Shown here piece by piece: positions 1 through 8,786 of a DNA stretch of 64,000 nt. The stretch is from Prado023 sp963774745. Lineage in GTDB: Bacteria; Actinomycetota; Actinomycetes; S36-B12; CAIYMF01. The translations under genes and the position numbers were made by a program. The stretch is taken from NCBI GenBank assembly GCA_963774745.1, contig CAVZGE010000010.1, positions 62,001 through 126,000 of the forward strand, written 5' to 3'. The notes beneath the pieces are model-generated. The model saw only the letters and a program-made list of their open reading frames with translations. It did no database searches and was not told the DNA's origin. Numbering within the stretch: position 1 is the stretch's first letter; each line of letters begins with the position of its first letter.

Positions 1-461
1 CGATCGGCACGACGACGGCCACGGTCGTCGTGCCGATGGCCTCGGACGGGTCGGTCGGGCTGGGCACCTCGCTGGGGGCGGCGAACCTCTCGGCCACCAT
101 CGTCGGCTACGCGCCGGGTGCCAGCACGTTCTCCATGCCGGCACCGGCCCCTGCTCCCCAGCCGGTCGCCCGGCCGAGCAAGCCGCGCTCGGTCTCGGTC
201 AGGGCCGCCCGTCGCACGGTCACGACCCGCTGGAAGGCTCCGCGCACGGCAGGCGGGGCGGCCCTGACCGGCTACCGCGTCGAGGCCCTCTCGAGCTCCC
301 GGCGTGGGGCGTCCGTGGTCGGGACCTGCACCACGGTGCCGACCGTGCGCAAGTGCGCGATCACGGGTCTGAAGAAGGGCCGAACGTACTGGATGTCCGT
401 CTCGGTGGCGAACCCCGGTGGGGCCACCTGGGCGGCGCGCAAGAAGGTCAGGGTCCGCTGA
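1..461 (+). CDS. C-terminal part of a fibronectin type III domain protein (5' end outside window)
   Basis: The reading frame is open from the first bases of the window (codons from position 3) to a TGA at 459-461, so the true start lies upstream. The visible part is an alanine/serine-rich segment, a proline-alanine hinge (PAPAPAPQP) and then about 95 residues that read as one fibronectin type III domain: PSKPRSVSV at its start, a central tryptophan, LTGYRVE, and GLKKGRTYWMSVSVAN near the end. Such domains sit at the C-terminus of secreted actinobacterial hydrolases and adhesins as spacers or carbohydrate-contacting modules. The catalytic part, if any, is not visible, so the protein cannot be named further. 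Confidence 0.7.
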   Translation, partial: IGTTTATVVVPMASDGSVGLGTSLGAANLSATIVGYAPGASTFSMPAPAPAPQPVARPSKPRSVSVRAARRTVTTRWKAPRTAGGAALTGYRVEALSSSRRGASVVGTCTTVPTVRKCAITGLKKGRTYWMSVSVANPGGATWAARKKVRVR

Positions 462-500
462 GGCGTCAGCGCCTGTCCCTGCGGTGTCGGCCGGGGCACC

Positions 501-512
501 TAGAATCCACTG
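501..512 (+). promoter_or_regulatory. -10 box TAGAAT for a leaderless pcrA transcript
   Basis: TAGAAT at 501-506 fits the actinobacterial -10 consensus TANNNT and ends 6 nt before the GTG at 513. There is no Shine-Dalgarno sequence between them. This supports GTG 513 as the start of a leaderless mRNA. Confidence 0.5.
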
Positions 513-3053
513 GTGCTCGCGGATGACCTGCTGCCCCGCCTCCCGCGGACGACCATGCCCTCGGACACGGCCGACCGCGAGGCCGACCGCGAGGCCGACG
601 AGGGGTTCCTGTTCGCGGCTGCGGCCGTGCGGACCCCGGTCACGCCGGACGGAGCCGTGCGGACCCCGGTCACGCCGGACGCCCCCCGCGCAGCCGAGGC
701 GGGCCGTGCCGCCGACATGGTGCGCGCCGCGGTGGCTGCGGCCAAGGGCGGTGCCGAAGCCCAGGCCGTGGACCGGCGTGCCCTGCGCGAGGCGCAGCGG
801 GCGGCCGAGATGGTCGATCTCGTCTCCGACCTCAATCCGCCGCAGCGGGCGGCGGTCGAGCACCGCGGGGGCCCGCTGCTGATCGTGGCCGGCGCCGGCT
901 CGGGCAAGACGCGCGTGCTCACGCGCCGGATCGCGCACCTGCTGGCCACCGGGGATGCCCGGCCCGGCGAGATCCTGGCCATCACGTTCACCAACAAGGC
1001 CGCGGCCGAGATGCGCGAGCGCGTCGAGGTCGCCGTCGGCCCGAGGGCCCGGGCGATGTGGGTCTCCACGTTCCACTCGGCGTGCGTGCGCATCCTGCGC
1101 CGGGAGGCGGAGCGGCTGGGGATGAAGTCGAGCTTCTCGATCTACGACCAGGCCGACAGCCTGCGGCTGGTCACGTTGGTCTCCCGCGACCTGGACCTCG
1201 ACCCCAAGCGGATGCCGCCACGGGGCCTGCTGAACAAGATCTCCGGGCTGAAGAACGAGCTGGTCGACCCCGACGCGTTCCGCTCCCAGGCCACCAACGA
1301 CACCGAGACGACGCTGGCCGACGTCTACTCGGCCTACCAGACCCGGTTGGCCCGGGCCCAGGCTGTCGACTTCGACGACATCATCGGGCACACAGTGGCC
1401 CTGATGGTCGGGTTCCCCGACGTCGCCGAGCACTACCGCCGGCGGTTCCGGCACATCATGGTCGACGAGTACCAGGACACCAACCACGCCCAGTACCGCC
1501 TCGTCTCCGAGCTGGTCGGTCGGTCGGGCGGCGAGATCCCCCCCGGGGAGCTGGTCGTCGTCGGTGACTCCGACCAGTCGATCTACGCCTTCCGGGGCGC
1601 CACGGTGCGCAACATCGTGGAGTTCAGCACGGACTTCCCCAACGCCCGCCAGATCGTGCTCGACCAGAACTACCGCTCGACGCAGACGATCCTCTCGGCC
1701 GCGAACGCGGTCATCTCGCGCAACTCCGACCGGCAGGCCAAGAAGCTGTGGACCGACGCCGGCGCCGGCGAGCAGGTCGTCGGCTATGTCGCCGACTCCG
1801 AGCACGACGAGGCAGCGTTCGTCGGCAACGAGATCGACCGGCTGTCCGATGCGGGCCAGGCCCGGCCGGGCGACGTGGCGGTGTTCTACCGGACCAACGC
1901 CCAGTCCCGGGCGCTGGAGGAGGTGTTCATCCGCACCGGCCTGCCGTACAAGGTGGTCGGCGGGACGCGCTTCTACGAGCGCCGGGAGATCCGCGACGTC
2001 CTGGCCTACCTGCGCGTGGTCGCAAACCCGGCCGACGACGTGAGCCTGCGCCGGATCCTCAACGTGCCCAAGCGGGGCATCGGAGACCGTGCCGAGGCCT
2101 ATGTCGCCGGCTTCGCCGAGGCCGAGCGGATCACCTTCGGCGAGGCCCTGCGTCGCGCGTCGGAGATCCCCGGGATGGCCGGGCGCAGCGCGACCGTCGT
2201 GGCGGCCTTCGTGGCGATCCTCGATGACCTCGCCGCCGTCGTGGACTCCGGTGCCGGGCCGGCCGACATCATGCGTGCGGTGCTGGAGCGATCGGGCTAC
2301 CTGGCCGAGCTGCAGGCGTCCACCGACCCGCAGGACGAGGTCCGGGTGGAGAACGTGGCCGAGTTCGAGGCCGTCGCCGCCGAGTTCAGCCGGGAGGCCG
2401 AGCAGTCCGGCGCGGGGCCGGGGACGCTGGGTGACTTCCTCGAGCGGGTCGCGCTCGTGGCCGACGCCGACGAGATCCCCGAGGGTGAGGATCACGAGGG
2501 CGTCGTCACCCTGATGACCCTGCACACGGCCAAGGGCCTGGAGTTCCCGGTGGTGTTCCTCAGCGGCATGGAGGACGGGGTGTTCCCGCACATGCGGGCG
2601 ATGTCCGACGCCTTCGAGCTGTCCGAGGAGCGGCGCCTGGCCTACGTGGGCATCACCCGGGCTCGCGAGCGCCTGTACGTCACCCGGGCGATCAGCCGGT
2701 CGGCATGGGGCGCACCGAGCTACAACCCCGAGTCCCGGTTCCTCGCCGACATCCCCAGCGAGCTCATCCGGTGGGAGCGTGCGGAGCCGGCCCGGTACAC
2801 CGGCCCGTCCTCGGGCGGCTACGGCTCGGCGCCGGCGCTGTCGGCGGCCGCCGACCGGTACGAGTCCCGCAGCCCGGTCGCCCGGGCGGTGATCTCGCTG
2901 TCAGTCGGCGACCGCGTGCTGCACCCCAAGTTCGGGATGGGCACCGTGGTCAGCACGCTCGGCTCCGGCGACAAGGCGGAGGCATCCGTCGACTTCGGCT
3001 CCGAGGGGGTCAAGCGGCTGCTGCTGCGCTACGCCCCGGTCGAGAAGCTCTGA
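513..3053 (+). CDS. pcrA: ATP-dependent DNA helicase UvrD/PcrA
   Basis: SF1A 3'-5' DNA helicase acting in nucleotide excision repair and replication-fork clearance in the cytoplasm. Visible motifs in order: Walker A AGAGSGKT (residues 126-133), motif Ia TFTNKAA, motif II VDEYQDTN, GDSDQSIYAFRGA (motif III), NYRST (motif IV), TLHTAKGLEF and YVGITRARERL (motifs V/VI). The C-terminal VGDRVLHPKFGMGTV is the Tudor-like RNA-polymerase-interacting domain of PcrA. At 846 residues it is longer than the usual 720-780 because of a roughly 110-residue acidic/alanine-rich N-terminal extension, in which a 30-bp unit at 621-650 is repeated at 651-680 (RTPVTPD twice). It is monocistronic and followed by a large inverted repeat. 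Confidence 0.95.
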   Translation: MLADDLLPRLPRTTMPSDTADREADREADEGFLFAAAAVRTPVTPDGAVRTPVTPDAPRAAEAGRAADMVRAAVAAAKGGAEAQAVDRRALREAQRAAEMVDLVSDLNPPQRAAVEHRGGPLLIVAGAGSGKTRVLTRRIAHLLATGDARPGEILAITFTNKAAAEMRERVEVAVGPRARAMWVSTFHSACVRILRREAERLGMKSSFSIYDQADSLRLVTLVSRDLDLDPKRMPPRGLLNKISGLKNELVDPDAFRSQATNDTETTLADVYSAYQTRLARAQAVDFDDIIGHTVALMVGFPDVAEHYRRRFRHIMVDEYQDTNHAQYRLVSELVGRSGGEIPPGELVVVGDSDQSIYAFRGATVRNIVEFSTDFPNARQIVLDQNYRSTQTILSAANAVISRNSDRQAKKLWTDAGAGEQVVGYVADSEHDEAAFVGNEIDRLSDAGQARPGDVAVFYRTNAQSRALEEVFIRTGLPYKVVGGTRFYERREIRDVLAYLRVVANPADDVSLRRILNVPKRGIGDRAEAYVAGFAEAERITFGEALRRASEIPGMAGRSATVVAAFVAILDDLAAVVDSGAGPADIMRAVLERSGYLAELQASTDPQDEVRVENVAEFEAVAAEFSREAEQSGAGPGTLGDFLERVALVADADEIPEGEDHEGVVTLMTLHTAKGLEFPVVFLSGMEDGVFPHMRAMSDAFELSEERRLAYVGITRARERLYVTRAISRSAWGAPSYNPESRFLADIPSELIRWERAEPARYTGPSSGGYGSAPALSAAADRYESRSPVARAVISLSVGDRVLHPKFGMGTVVSTLGSGDKAEASVDFGSEGVKRLLLRYAPVEKL

Positions 3054-3058
3054 ACGAT

Positions 3059-3228
3059 CCTTGCGCCCGATCGGGTCGTATCCGAGGGCGTGGGCGCGCG
3101 GTTCCCACAGCCTCGCGCCTGTTCCGGTCGAAAGATGCCCGCCGAGACGCCCGGGATCGACGCAAACGGGCGCGAGGTGGTCTCAAGCCCAGTCCAGCCG
3201 CGGGATTTCGACCCGATCGGGCGCAAGG
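3059..3228. repeat. Large interrupted inverted repeat between convergent genes; possible bidirectional terminator
   Basis: The 20 bases at 3059-3078 (ccttgcgcccgatcgggtcg) are the exact reverse complement of 3209-3228. Inside them a second pair, cctcgcgcctgtt at about 3111-3123 and aacgggcgcgagg at about 3167-3179, matches with one mismatch at nearly symmetric spacing. The region therefore folds back as a whole and looks like two inverted copies of one roughly 65-bp unit. It fills the gap between pcrA (+) and the hydrolase (-) and holds no convincing gene. There is no T-run, so intrinsic termination is only an inference. Confidence 0.6.
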
Positions 3229-3271
3229 TTCGCACGCAGACCGACAGACCGCGGCGGCGAGGTGGGCGGGG

Positions 3272-4267
3272 TCAGCGCGGCGTGGGCCGTGGGGGGTTGC
3301 CCTGGCGGCTGGCCGCACTGGCGATGGACGTCGCGCCCTCGGCGACGGTGGAGCCGTCCTGGTCCACATGGGCCAGGGTCGTGCAGATCTCGTGGACGAC
3401 CCGTCCGTCAACGGGCAGCGAGTTGTGGCCCACGCTCGGCACGAACACGTTGCGGGCGTTGAGGTCGGCGTGCTCGATGCGCGCGTTGGACTTCGGGATG
3501 ATCATCTGGTCGAGGTCTGACCAGATGGCCACGAACCGGGTCCGGCACCCCGGTGCGGGCGCGGCGAGCTCGGTCATGATGTCCGAGTGCGGGCGCATCT
3601 GCCGCGCCACCGGGTGCGGCACGAGCTTGGCCGGCGCCGTCCCCTGGTGCGGCGTGCCGAGCGTGACCAGCGTGTGGACGCGGGAGTCCCCGCCCATCCG
3701 CTGCACGAAGTAGCGCGCGACCAGCCCGCCCATCGAGTGACCGATCACGTGCACGCGCTCGTAGCCGGTCTCGATGCACACCGCCTCGACCAGGGCCTCG
3801 AGCCGACCGGCGACGACCCGCACGTCGTCGGTCAGGGGGGAGTAGTTCAGGGTGATGATCCGGCCGAACCCGCGCCGGCGCAGGCCGCGCTTGATCCTGG
3901 CGAAGATCGATCGGTTGTCCACGACCCCGTGGATCAGGATGATCGGGGTTCCGGCGTTCTCCACGTCGCCGATGATCAGGCCGCGCTTGATCGGGTCCAG
4001 GCCGTCGAGGTTGAGCCGCTCCTCGGGGTGGCGCACCTGCTCCTCGAGCACGCCCAGCGGGTAGGTGACCACGTGGGTGGCCGTCCAGGCGACCTCGATG
4101 GCTGCGCCCCGGATCACCGACGGGCTCGTCGCGCGCCGCAGGCCGCGCCGGGTGGCTCGCCGGGCACGGCGCACGCGGCCAGCGTGGGCACGGGACTCAG
4201 CGGGCCCAGCGGAGTCCGGGACGTGGGGGGCGTGGTCGCTGCGCGGCACCCCGGCACGGTAGCGCAT
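3272..4267 (-). CDS. Alpha/beta-hydrolase (lipase/esterase-like)
   Basis: An esterase/lipase-type alpha/beta-hydrolase. Numbering from the longer ATG at 4288, the oxyanion region is LIHGVVDN (108-115), the nucleophile elbow GHSMGG holds Ser175, and Asp250 (SDLDQMIIP) and His278 (VGHNSLP) complete a plausible catalytic triad. This is the PGAP1/triacylglycerol-lipase-like layout. The N-terminus is Arg-rich without a clean signal peptide, so a cytoplasmic or membrane-peripheral location is likely. I prefer the ATG at 4267, preceded by GGAGCGAGG; the ATG at 4288 would add 7 residues. It is divergent from the B12-binding gene with almost no intergenic space. The substrate is unknown. Confidence 0.75.
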   Translation of the reverse strand: MRYRAGVPRSDHAPHVPDSAGPAESRAHAGRVRRARRATRRGLRRATSPSVIRGAAIEVAWTATHVVTYPLGVLEEQVRHPEERLNLDGLDPIKRGLIIGDVENAGTPIILIHGVVDNRSIFARIKRGLRRRGFGRIITLNYSPLTDDVRVVAGRLEALVEAVCIETGYERVHVIGHSMGGLVARYFVQRMGGDSRVHTLVTLGTPHQGTAPAKLVPHPVARQMRPHSDIMTELAAPAPGCRTRFVAIWSDLDQMIIPKSNARIEHADLNARNVFVPSVGHNSLPVDGRVVHEICTTLAHVDQDGSTVAEGATSIASAASRQGNPPRPTPR

Positions 4268-4298
4268 CCTCGCTCCACCAGCGCCCATCGGGCAGGGC

Positions 4299-4304
4299 TA
4301 CGCT
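4299..4304 (+). promoter_or_regulatory. -10 box TACGCT (leaderless B12-binding gene)
   Basis: TACGCT ends 6 nt before the ATG at 4311, matching the TANNNT-plus-6 arrangement seen before several other genes here. It lies in the very short gap to the divergent hydrolase. Confidence 0.4.
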
Positions 4305-4310
4305 GCACCC

Positions 4311-4724
4311 ATGAGCACATCGAGCGCCGAGCACATCAGGGTCATCGTCGGAAAGCCGGGCCTCGACGGCCATGACCGGGGCGCGAAGGTCGTCGCCCGG
4401 GCCCTGCGTGACGCCGGCATCGAGGTCATCTACACGGGCCTGCACCAGACCCCCGAGCAGATCGTGGCCACGGCCATCGCCGAGGACGCCGACGGGATCG
4501 GCCTGAGCATCCTGTCCGGTGCGCACATGACCCTGTTCAAGTCGGTCATCGAGGGCCTGCGCGAGCGCGGCGCCGAGGACATCCGGGTGTTCGGCGGGGG
4601 CATCATCCCCGAGGCGGACATCCCCGTGCTCTACGAGATGGGCGTCGCCCACGTGTTCACCCCTGGGACCCGCACCGACGAGATCGTCGACTGGGTCAGG
4701 GAAAACGTCGCCCACGCCGCCTGA
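4311..4724 (+). CDS. Stand-alone cobalamin (B12)-binding domain protein, methylmalonyl-CoA mutase C-terminal type
   Basis: The 137 residues are one B12-binding Rossmann domain. The base-off/His-on signature DxHxxG is present as DGHDRG (residues 19-24), with His21 the expected lower cobalt ligand. SILSGAH and FGGGIIPEAD match the nucleotide-tail-binding loops. The order and length match the C-terminal domain of methylmalonyl-CoA mutase or the small subunit of split acyl-CoA mutases; no TIM-barrel catalytic domain is encoded nearby. It probably partners with a mutase large subunit encoded elsewhere. It lies just upstream of sucCD, the succinyl-CoA step to which methylmalonyl-CoA mutase feeds, but in its own transcript. 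Confidence 0.85.
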   Translation: MSTSSAEHIRVIVGKPGLDGHDRGAKVVARALRDAGIEVIYTGLHQTPEQIVATAIAEDADGIGLSILSGAHMTLFKSVIEGLRERGAEDIRVFGGGIIPEADIPVLYEMGVAHVFTPGTRTDEIVDWVRENVAHAA

Positions 4725-4828
4725 CGCACCAGCACCACCGCTCGTCGCAGAACCGGGGACCGGCCGTCGGATCGCCCGCGGCACCTGACTAGTGTGGGCC
4801 GCGTCCCTTCGTCGGTGAGGAGTCCCGC

Positions 4829-6004
4829 GTGGATCTGTACGAGTACCAGGCCAAGCACCTGTTCGGCAAGCACGGGGTCCCGGTCGTCCCCGGGGCGGTC
4901 TGCGAGACCCCCGATGCCGCCCGGCTCGCGGCGCGCCGGATCGGCGGCACCGTGGTGGTCAAGGCCCAGGTGAAGGTCGGCGGCCGGGGCAAGGCCGGCG
5001 GCGTCAAGCTGGCCGATGGCGAGGACGAGGCCAGCGCCCGTGCCTTCGACATCCTCGGGATGGACATCAAGGGCCACACGGTGCACAAGGTGCTGGTCAC
5101 CGAGGCTGCCGAGATCGCCGAGGAGTACTACGTCTCGTTCCTGCTCGACCGCGCCAACCGGACCTTCCTTGCGATGGCCTCGGTCGAGGGCGGCGTGGAG
5201 ATCGAGCAGGTCGCCAAGGACAACCCCGAGGCACTGGCGATGATCCGCGTCGATGCGCTCGAGGGCTGCCCGCCGGAGAAGGCCCGGGAGATCGTCGAGG
5301 CGGCGAAGTTCCCCGCCGAGGTCGCCGACGACGTGGCCAACGTCCTCGTGAAGCTCTGGGACGTCCTGGTGCTCGAGGACGCCACGCTGGTGGAGGTCAA
5401 CCCCCTGGTGAAGACCACCGACGGCCGGGTGCTCGCCCTGGACGGCAAGGTCTCCCTCGACGAGAACGCGCACTTCCGGCACGCCTCGCACACCGACCTG
5501 GTCGACACCGCGGCCACCGACCCCATCGAGCTGCGCGCCAAGGCGTTCGACCTGAACTACGTCAAGCTCGACGGCGAGGTCGGGATCATCGGCAACGGCG
5601 CCGGCCTGGTGATGTCCACCCTGGACGTCGTGGCCTACGCCGGTGAGGAGTTCGGCGGGGTGCTCCCGGCGAACTTCCTGGACATCGGCGGCGGCGCGAG
5701 TGCCGAGGTGATGAGCAACGGCCTGGACATCGTGCTGACCGACCCGTCGGTCAAGTCGGTGTTCGTCAACGTCTTCGGCGGGATCACCTCCTGCGTGGAG
5801 GTGGCCAACGGGGTGAAGCTGGCGCTGGCGATGCTCAAGGATGCCGGCAAGCCGGTCGACAAGCCGCTGGTCTGCCGGATCGACGGCAACAGGGCCGAGG
5901 AGGGCCGGGCGATCCTGCGCGACGCGCAGATCCCGGGCGTGGAACTGGTCGAGACGATGGACGAGGCTGCCCGCCGGGCGGCGCAGCTCGCAGCAGGGAA
6001 GTGA
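4829..6004 (+). CDS. sucC: Succinate-CoA ligase subunit beta
   Basis: Beta subunit of succinyl-CoA synthetase in the TCA cycle (succinyl-CoA + NDP + Pi to succinate + CoA + NTP). The start MDLYEYQAKHLFGKHGVPV is the family's usual N-terminus. The ATP-grasp signature KAQVKVGGRGKAGGVK, the EVNPLV metal-binding motif and the C-terminal VFGGITSCVEVANG nucleotide/phosphohistidine region are all visible. Its 391 residues are standard. GTG 4829 is preceded by GAGGAG; a TAGTGT box at 4790-4795 is a plausible -10. sucD follows after 9 bp, so the two form one transcript and one enzyme. Confidence 0.97.
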   Translation: MDLYEYQAKHLFGKHGVPVVPGAVCETPDAARLAARRIGGTVVVKAQVKVGGRGKAGGVKLADGEDEASARAFDILGMDIKGHTVHKVLVTEAAEIAEEYYVSFLLDRANRTFLAMASVEGGVEIEQVAKDNPEALAMIRVDALEGCPPEKAREIVEAAKFPAEVADDVANVLVKLWDVLVLEDATLVEVNPLVKTTDGRVLALDGKVSLDENAHFRHASHTDLVDTAATDPIELRAKAFDLNYVKLDGEVGIIGNGAGLVMSTLDVVAYAGEEFGGVLPANFLDIGGGASAEVMSNGLDIVLTDPSVKSVFVNVFGGITSCVEVANGVKLALAMLKDAGKPVDKPLVCRIDGNRAEEGRAILRDAQIPGVELVETMDEAARRAAQLAAGK

Positions 6005-6013
6005 GGTAGGACC

Positions 6014-6895
6014 ATGGCGATCTTCCTTGATGGCGACTCGCGCCTGATCGTGCAGGGGATGACCGGCTCGGAGGGCATGAAGCACACGACGCTGATGCTG
6101 GCCTCCGGCTCCAACGTCGTCGGCGGGGTGAACCCGAAGAAGGCGGGGCAGACGGTGGCCTTCCCGGACACCGAGCTCCCGGTCTTCGGCACCGTCGCCG
6201 AGGCGATGGCTGCCACCGGGGCCAACGTCTCGGTGGTGTTCGTGCCCCCGGCGGGCACCCGGGGTGCGGTGACGGAGGCGATCGACGCCGGGATGCCGCT
6301 CGTGGTGGTCATCACGGAGGGCGTTCCGGTGCACGACACCGCCGCGTTCTTCCAGGACGCGGTCAACCGCGGGACGACGCGGATCATCGGCCCGAACTGC
6401 CCCGGCATCATCACCCCGGGGGTCAGCAACGCCGGGATCATCCCCGCCTCGATCTCCGGAGCAGGGCCGATCGGACTGGTCAGCAAGTCCGGCACCCTGA
6501 CCTACCAGATGATGTACGAGCTGCGCGACATCGGCTTCTCCACGGGCATCGGCATCGGCGGCGACCCGATCATCGGCACCACCCACATCGACGCCCTGGC
6601 CGCCTTCGAGGCCGACCCGCAGACCGAGGCGATCGTGATGATCGGCGAGATCGGCGGCGACGCCGAGGAGCGGGCGGCTGCGTTCATCGCCGAGCACGTC
6701 ACGAAGCCGGTGGTCGGGTACGTGGCCGGCTTCACGGCTCCCGAGGGCAAGACGATGGGGCACGCCGGTGCGATCGTCTCCGGGTCCTCGGGCACGGCGC
6801 AGGCCAAGAAGGAGGCGCTCGAGGCGGTCGGCGTCCGCGTGGGCAAGACCCCCTCGGAGACCGCGCGCCTGATGCGTGAGGTGCTCGGCCGCTGA
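6014..6895 (+). CDS. sucD: Succinate-CoA ligase subunit alpha
   Basis: CoA-binding alpha subunit of succinyl-CoA synthetase. The N-terminal CoA-binding Rossmann fold contains GMTGSEG, the middle has GPNCPGIITPG, and the active-site phosphohistidine is His250 in KTMGHAGAIVSG. The length of 293 is typical. The ATG at 6014 is preceded by GTGAGGTAGG. The gene ends at 6895, and a strong hairpin follows within 6 bp, isolating sucCD from perM. Confidence 0.97.
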   Translation: MAIFLDGDSRLIVQGMTGSEGMKHTTLMLASGSNVVGGVNPKKAGQTVAFPDTELPVFGTVAEAMAATGANVSVVFVPPAGTRGAVTEAIDAGMPLVVVITEGVPVHDTAAFFQDAVNRGTTRIIGPNCPGIITPGVSNAGIIPASISGAGPIGLVSKSGTLTYQMMYELRDIGFSTGIGIGGDPIIGTTHIDALAAFEADPQTEAIVMIGEIGGDAEERAAAFIAEHVTKPVVGYVAGFTAPEGKTMGHAGAIVSGSSGTAQAKKEALEAVGVRVGKTPSETARLMREVLGR

Positions 6896-6900
6896 CCCTG

Positions 6901-6938
6901 CGTGAGTGCCCCTGCCCGTGGCGGTCGGGGCACTCACG
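6901..6938 (+). terminator. Perfect 12-bp hairpin after sucCD
   Basis: cgtgagtgcccc at 6901-6912 pairs exactly with 6927-6938 across a 14-nt loop, starting 6 bp past the sucD stop codon. GC-rich hairpins without a T-run are common as actinobacterial terminators. Confidence 0.65.
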
Positions 6939-7012
6939 AGCTCACCCGTCCGCGGTCGCGACACGCGGGCCACCGGTCAGGGCGACGACCCCACGTGGGG
7001 GAGAATTCCGGG

Positions 7013-8752
7013 GTGAGCGTGCACGAACCCGAAGTCCTCGAGGTCGATCTCGACGATCCCGAGCCATCCCGGCGACCCGTGGTCGCAGGTGCCGCTGCGG
7101 GCCTCTGGTCGCTGCTCGTTGGCGTGGCTCTCGTGACCTGCCTGGTGATGCTGGCGTGGGCCGTGTCGCCCAACTCGGCGGGGGACTCGGCTGCGGCGTG
7201 GCGAGCGGCCGGTTCCGTCTGGCTGGGGGCCCACCAGGTGCCCCTGGAGATCGGCGGTCGCGAGCTCACCCTGCTGCCCCTCGGGGCCGTCCTGCTCGGG
7301 CTCCTGCTCACCCGGCGAAGTGGCCGATGGGCTGGTCGGCTGCTGGCGGGGACCACCCCCGGCGAGGCGCTGGGCATCGTGGTCTCGTGCGCGGTGGTGT
7401 ACGGCGCGGGCGGTGCGGGCGTCGCCTGGCTCGCCGCTGGCCCGGGGACGGGTGCGAGCCCCCCGTCCGCCTTCCTGTGGACCGGCGCAGTCGCCCTCGT
7501 GGGAACCACCTGGGGGATCGCCCACGAGGCCGACCTGGTGGCGTGGGTCCGGGGGCGGGTGTCGGATGCTGCCTGGCGGACGGCCATGGGCGGCCTGGCC
7601 GCGGTGGTCGGGTTGCTGGCGATGGGCGCCGTGCTGGTCACCGTGAGCCTGGTCCGGCACTTCGGCCAGATCGCAGCGACCCTGTCCGACCTGGACGCCG
7701 GCCCCGTCGGCGAGCTCGCGCTCACCGTCCTCGGGGCGCTGTCCCTGCCCACGTTGGACATCTGGGGAATGGCTGTGGTCGTCGGCCCAGGCTTCGACCT
7801 GGGCTCGATCGGGGCGCTCAACGTGTTCGGCGGACAGGTCCAGTCACTGCCGGCCCTTCCGGTCCTGGCGGCGATCCCCACGACCGTGCCGGTCTGGGGA
7901 CCCGTGCTCATGGGCGTCCCGGTGGCACTCGGGGTGCTCGCGGGGCGAATCCGGTGGGGCCGCGACCTGCCCACGCTGACCGGCGCCGCCGTCGCGGGTG
8001 CGGGGCTGGCGGGCGTGGTCGCCGCCCTCGTGGGGGCGGTGGTCCTGCTGGCCTCGGGCTCCTTGGGCGGTGGCCGGCTGGCCCAGGTCGGTCCGGGCGT
8101 GCTGCCGGTGGCCGGCGCCGCCGCGGGGCTCGTCCTGCTGGGGTTCCTGGCGGAGGCGGGGTTCCAGTCGCTGCGGCTGAGCTGGGAGCTGCACCAGGCC
8201 GAGCAGCGTGCCCAGCAGCGCCGCCAGCGGCTCGCGGACCGTGGGGTGGTCGACCCGGTCCCAGCCCCGAGCGTCCCGGCCGATGGCACCGCGCCTGACG
8301 ACCTCGACCTGGCCGGTCTCTCCGACCCCGACGAGGTTCAGCCGACGAGGCCACGCATGCGTCGCCGGTCCCCAGTTGTCCGCGAGTCGCTGGTGATCCC
8401 GGTCGTGGCGCCCGCGCCCACCAGCGCCGGGGACGAAGCTTCCGGGGACGAAGCTTCCGGGGACGACCCGTCTGCGCCCACCAGTGCCGGGGTCGAAACG
8501 TCCGGGGACGCCCCGTCAGCGCCCACCAGTTCCGGGGATGCCCCGTCCGGGGACGAACAGCCCGGGGACGACCCGTCCGAGGCCGGGGTCGACGGTGACC
8601 CCGTCGCGCAGCAGGAGCCCTCGGTCCCGCCAGCTGGGTGGGACGGCGACTCGACGGTGGACCTCACGGTGGACCCGGACGACATGGCCGAGATCCGTGC
8701 CGCGCGCAGCGACCGGTCACCCGAGGGCGACACCGCCGTGGGCAGGACCTGA
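7013..8752 (+). CDS. perM: PerM/DUF6350-type integral membrane protein
   Basis: A polytopic membrane protein with roughly 9-10 hydrophobic segments between about residues 25 and 390, then a charged, repeat-rich C-terminal tail of about 180 residues predicted to be disordered and cytoplasmic. The gene directly follows sucD, the position of DUF6350/PerM in actinobacteria (Rv0955 in Mycobacterium tuberculosis, there next to purN-purH), where PerM supports cell division under stress. Function here rests on synteny and topology, not on a motif. I choose GTG 7013, preceded by GGGGGAG; an upstream start at 6902 would fall on the terminator hairpin. The tail repeats are listed separately. Confidence 0.7.
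   Translation: MSVHEPEVLEVDLDDPEPSRRPVVAGAAAGLWSLLVGVALVTCLVMLAWAVSPNSAGDSAAAWRAAGSVWLGAHQVPLEIGGRELTLLPLGAVLLGLLLTRRSGRWAGRLLAGTTPGEALGIVVSCAVVYGAGGAGVAWLAAGPGTGASPPSAFLWTGAVALVGTTWGIAHEADLVAWVRGRVSDAAWRTAMGGLAAVVGLLAMGAVLVTVSLVRHFGQIAATLSDLDAGPVGELALTVLGALSLPTLDIWGMAVVVGPGFDLGSIGALNVFGGQVQSLPALPVLAAIPTTVPVWGPVLMGVPVALGVLAGRIRWGRDLPTLTGAAVAGAGLAGVVAALVGAVVLLASGSLGGGRLAQVGPGVLPVAGAAAGLVLLGFLAEAGFQSLRLSWELHQAEQRAQQRRQRLADRGVVDPVPAPSVPADGTAPDDLDLAGLSDPDEVQPTRPRMRRRSPVVRESLVIPVVAPAPTSAGDEASGDEASGDDPSAPTSAGVETSGDAPSAPTSSGDAPSGDEQPGDDPSEAGVDGDPVAQQEPSVPPAGWDGDSTVDLTVDPDDMAEIRAARSDRSPEGDTAVGRT
8416..8583 (+). repeat. Degenerate in-frame tandem repeats in the perM tail
   Basis: The tail is built from repeated units: the 15-bp unit gaagcttccggggac occurs twice back to back (two HindIII sites), and a longer unit beginning cgcccaccag occurs three times. 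They encode the peptides APTSAG, ASGDE and SGDAPS. All units keep the frame. The acidic, proline/serine-rich product is likely disordered and variable in length between strains. Confidence 0.7.
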
Positions 8753-8786
8753 CGCAGCGCGGTCGTCCAGTGCCCCGATCCCAGGA

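Noticed and set aside
4631..6973. 780-codon open frame antisense to sucC and sucD
   Set aside because: It is a mirror of the highly biased codon usage of sucCD; its His/Asp/Gly-rich product resembles no protein, and both sense genes are certain.
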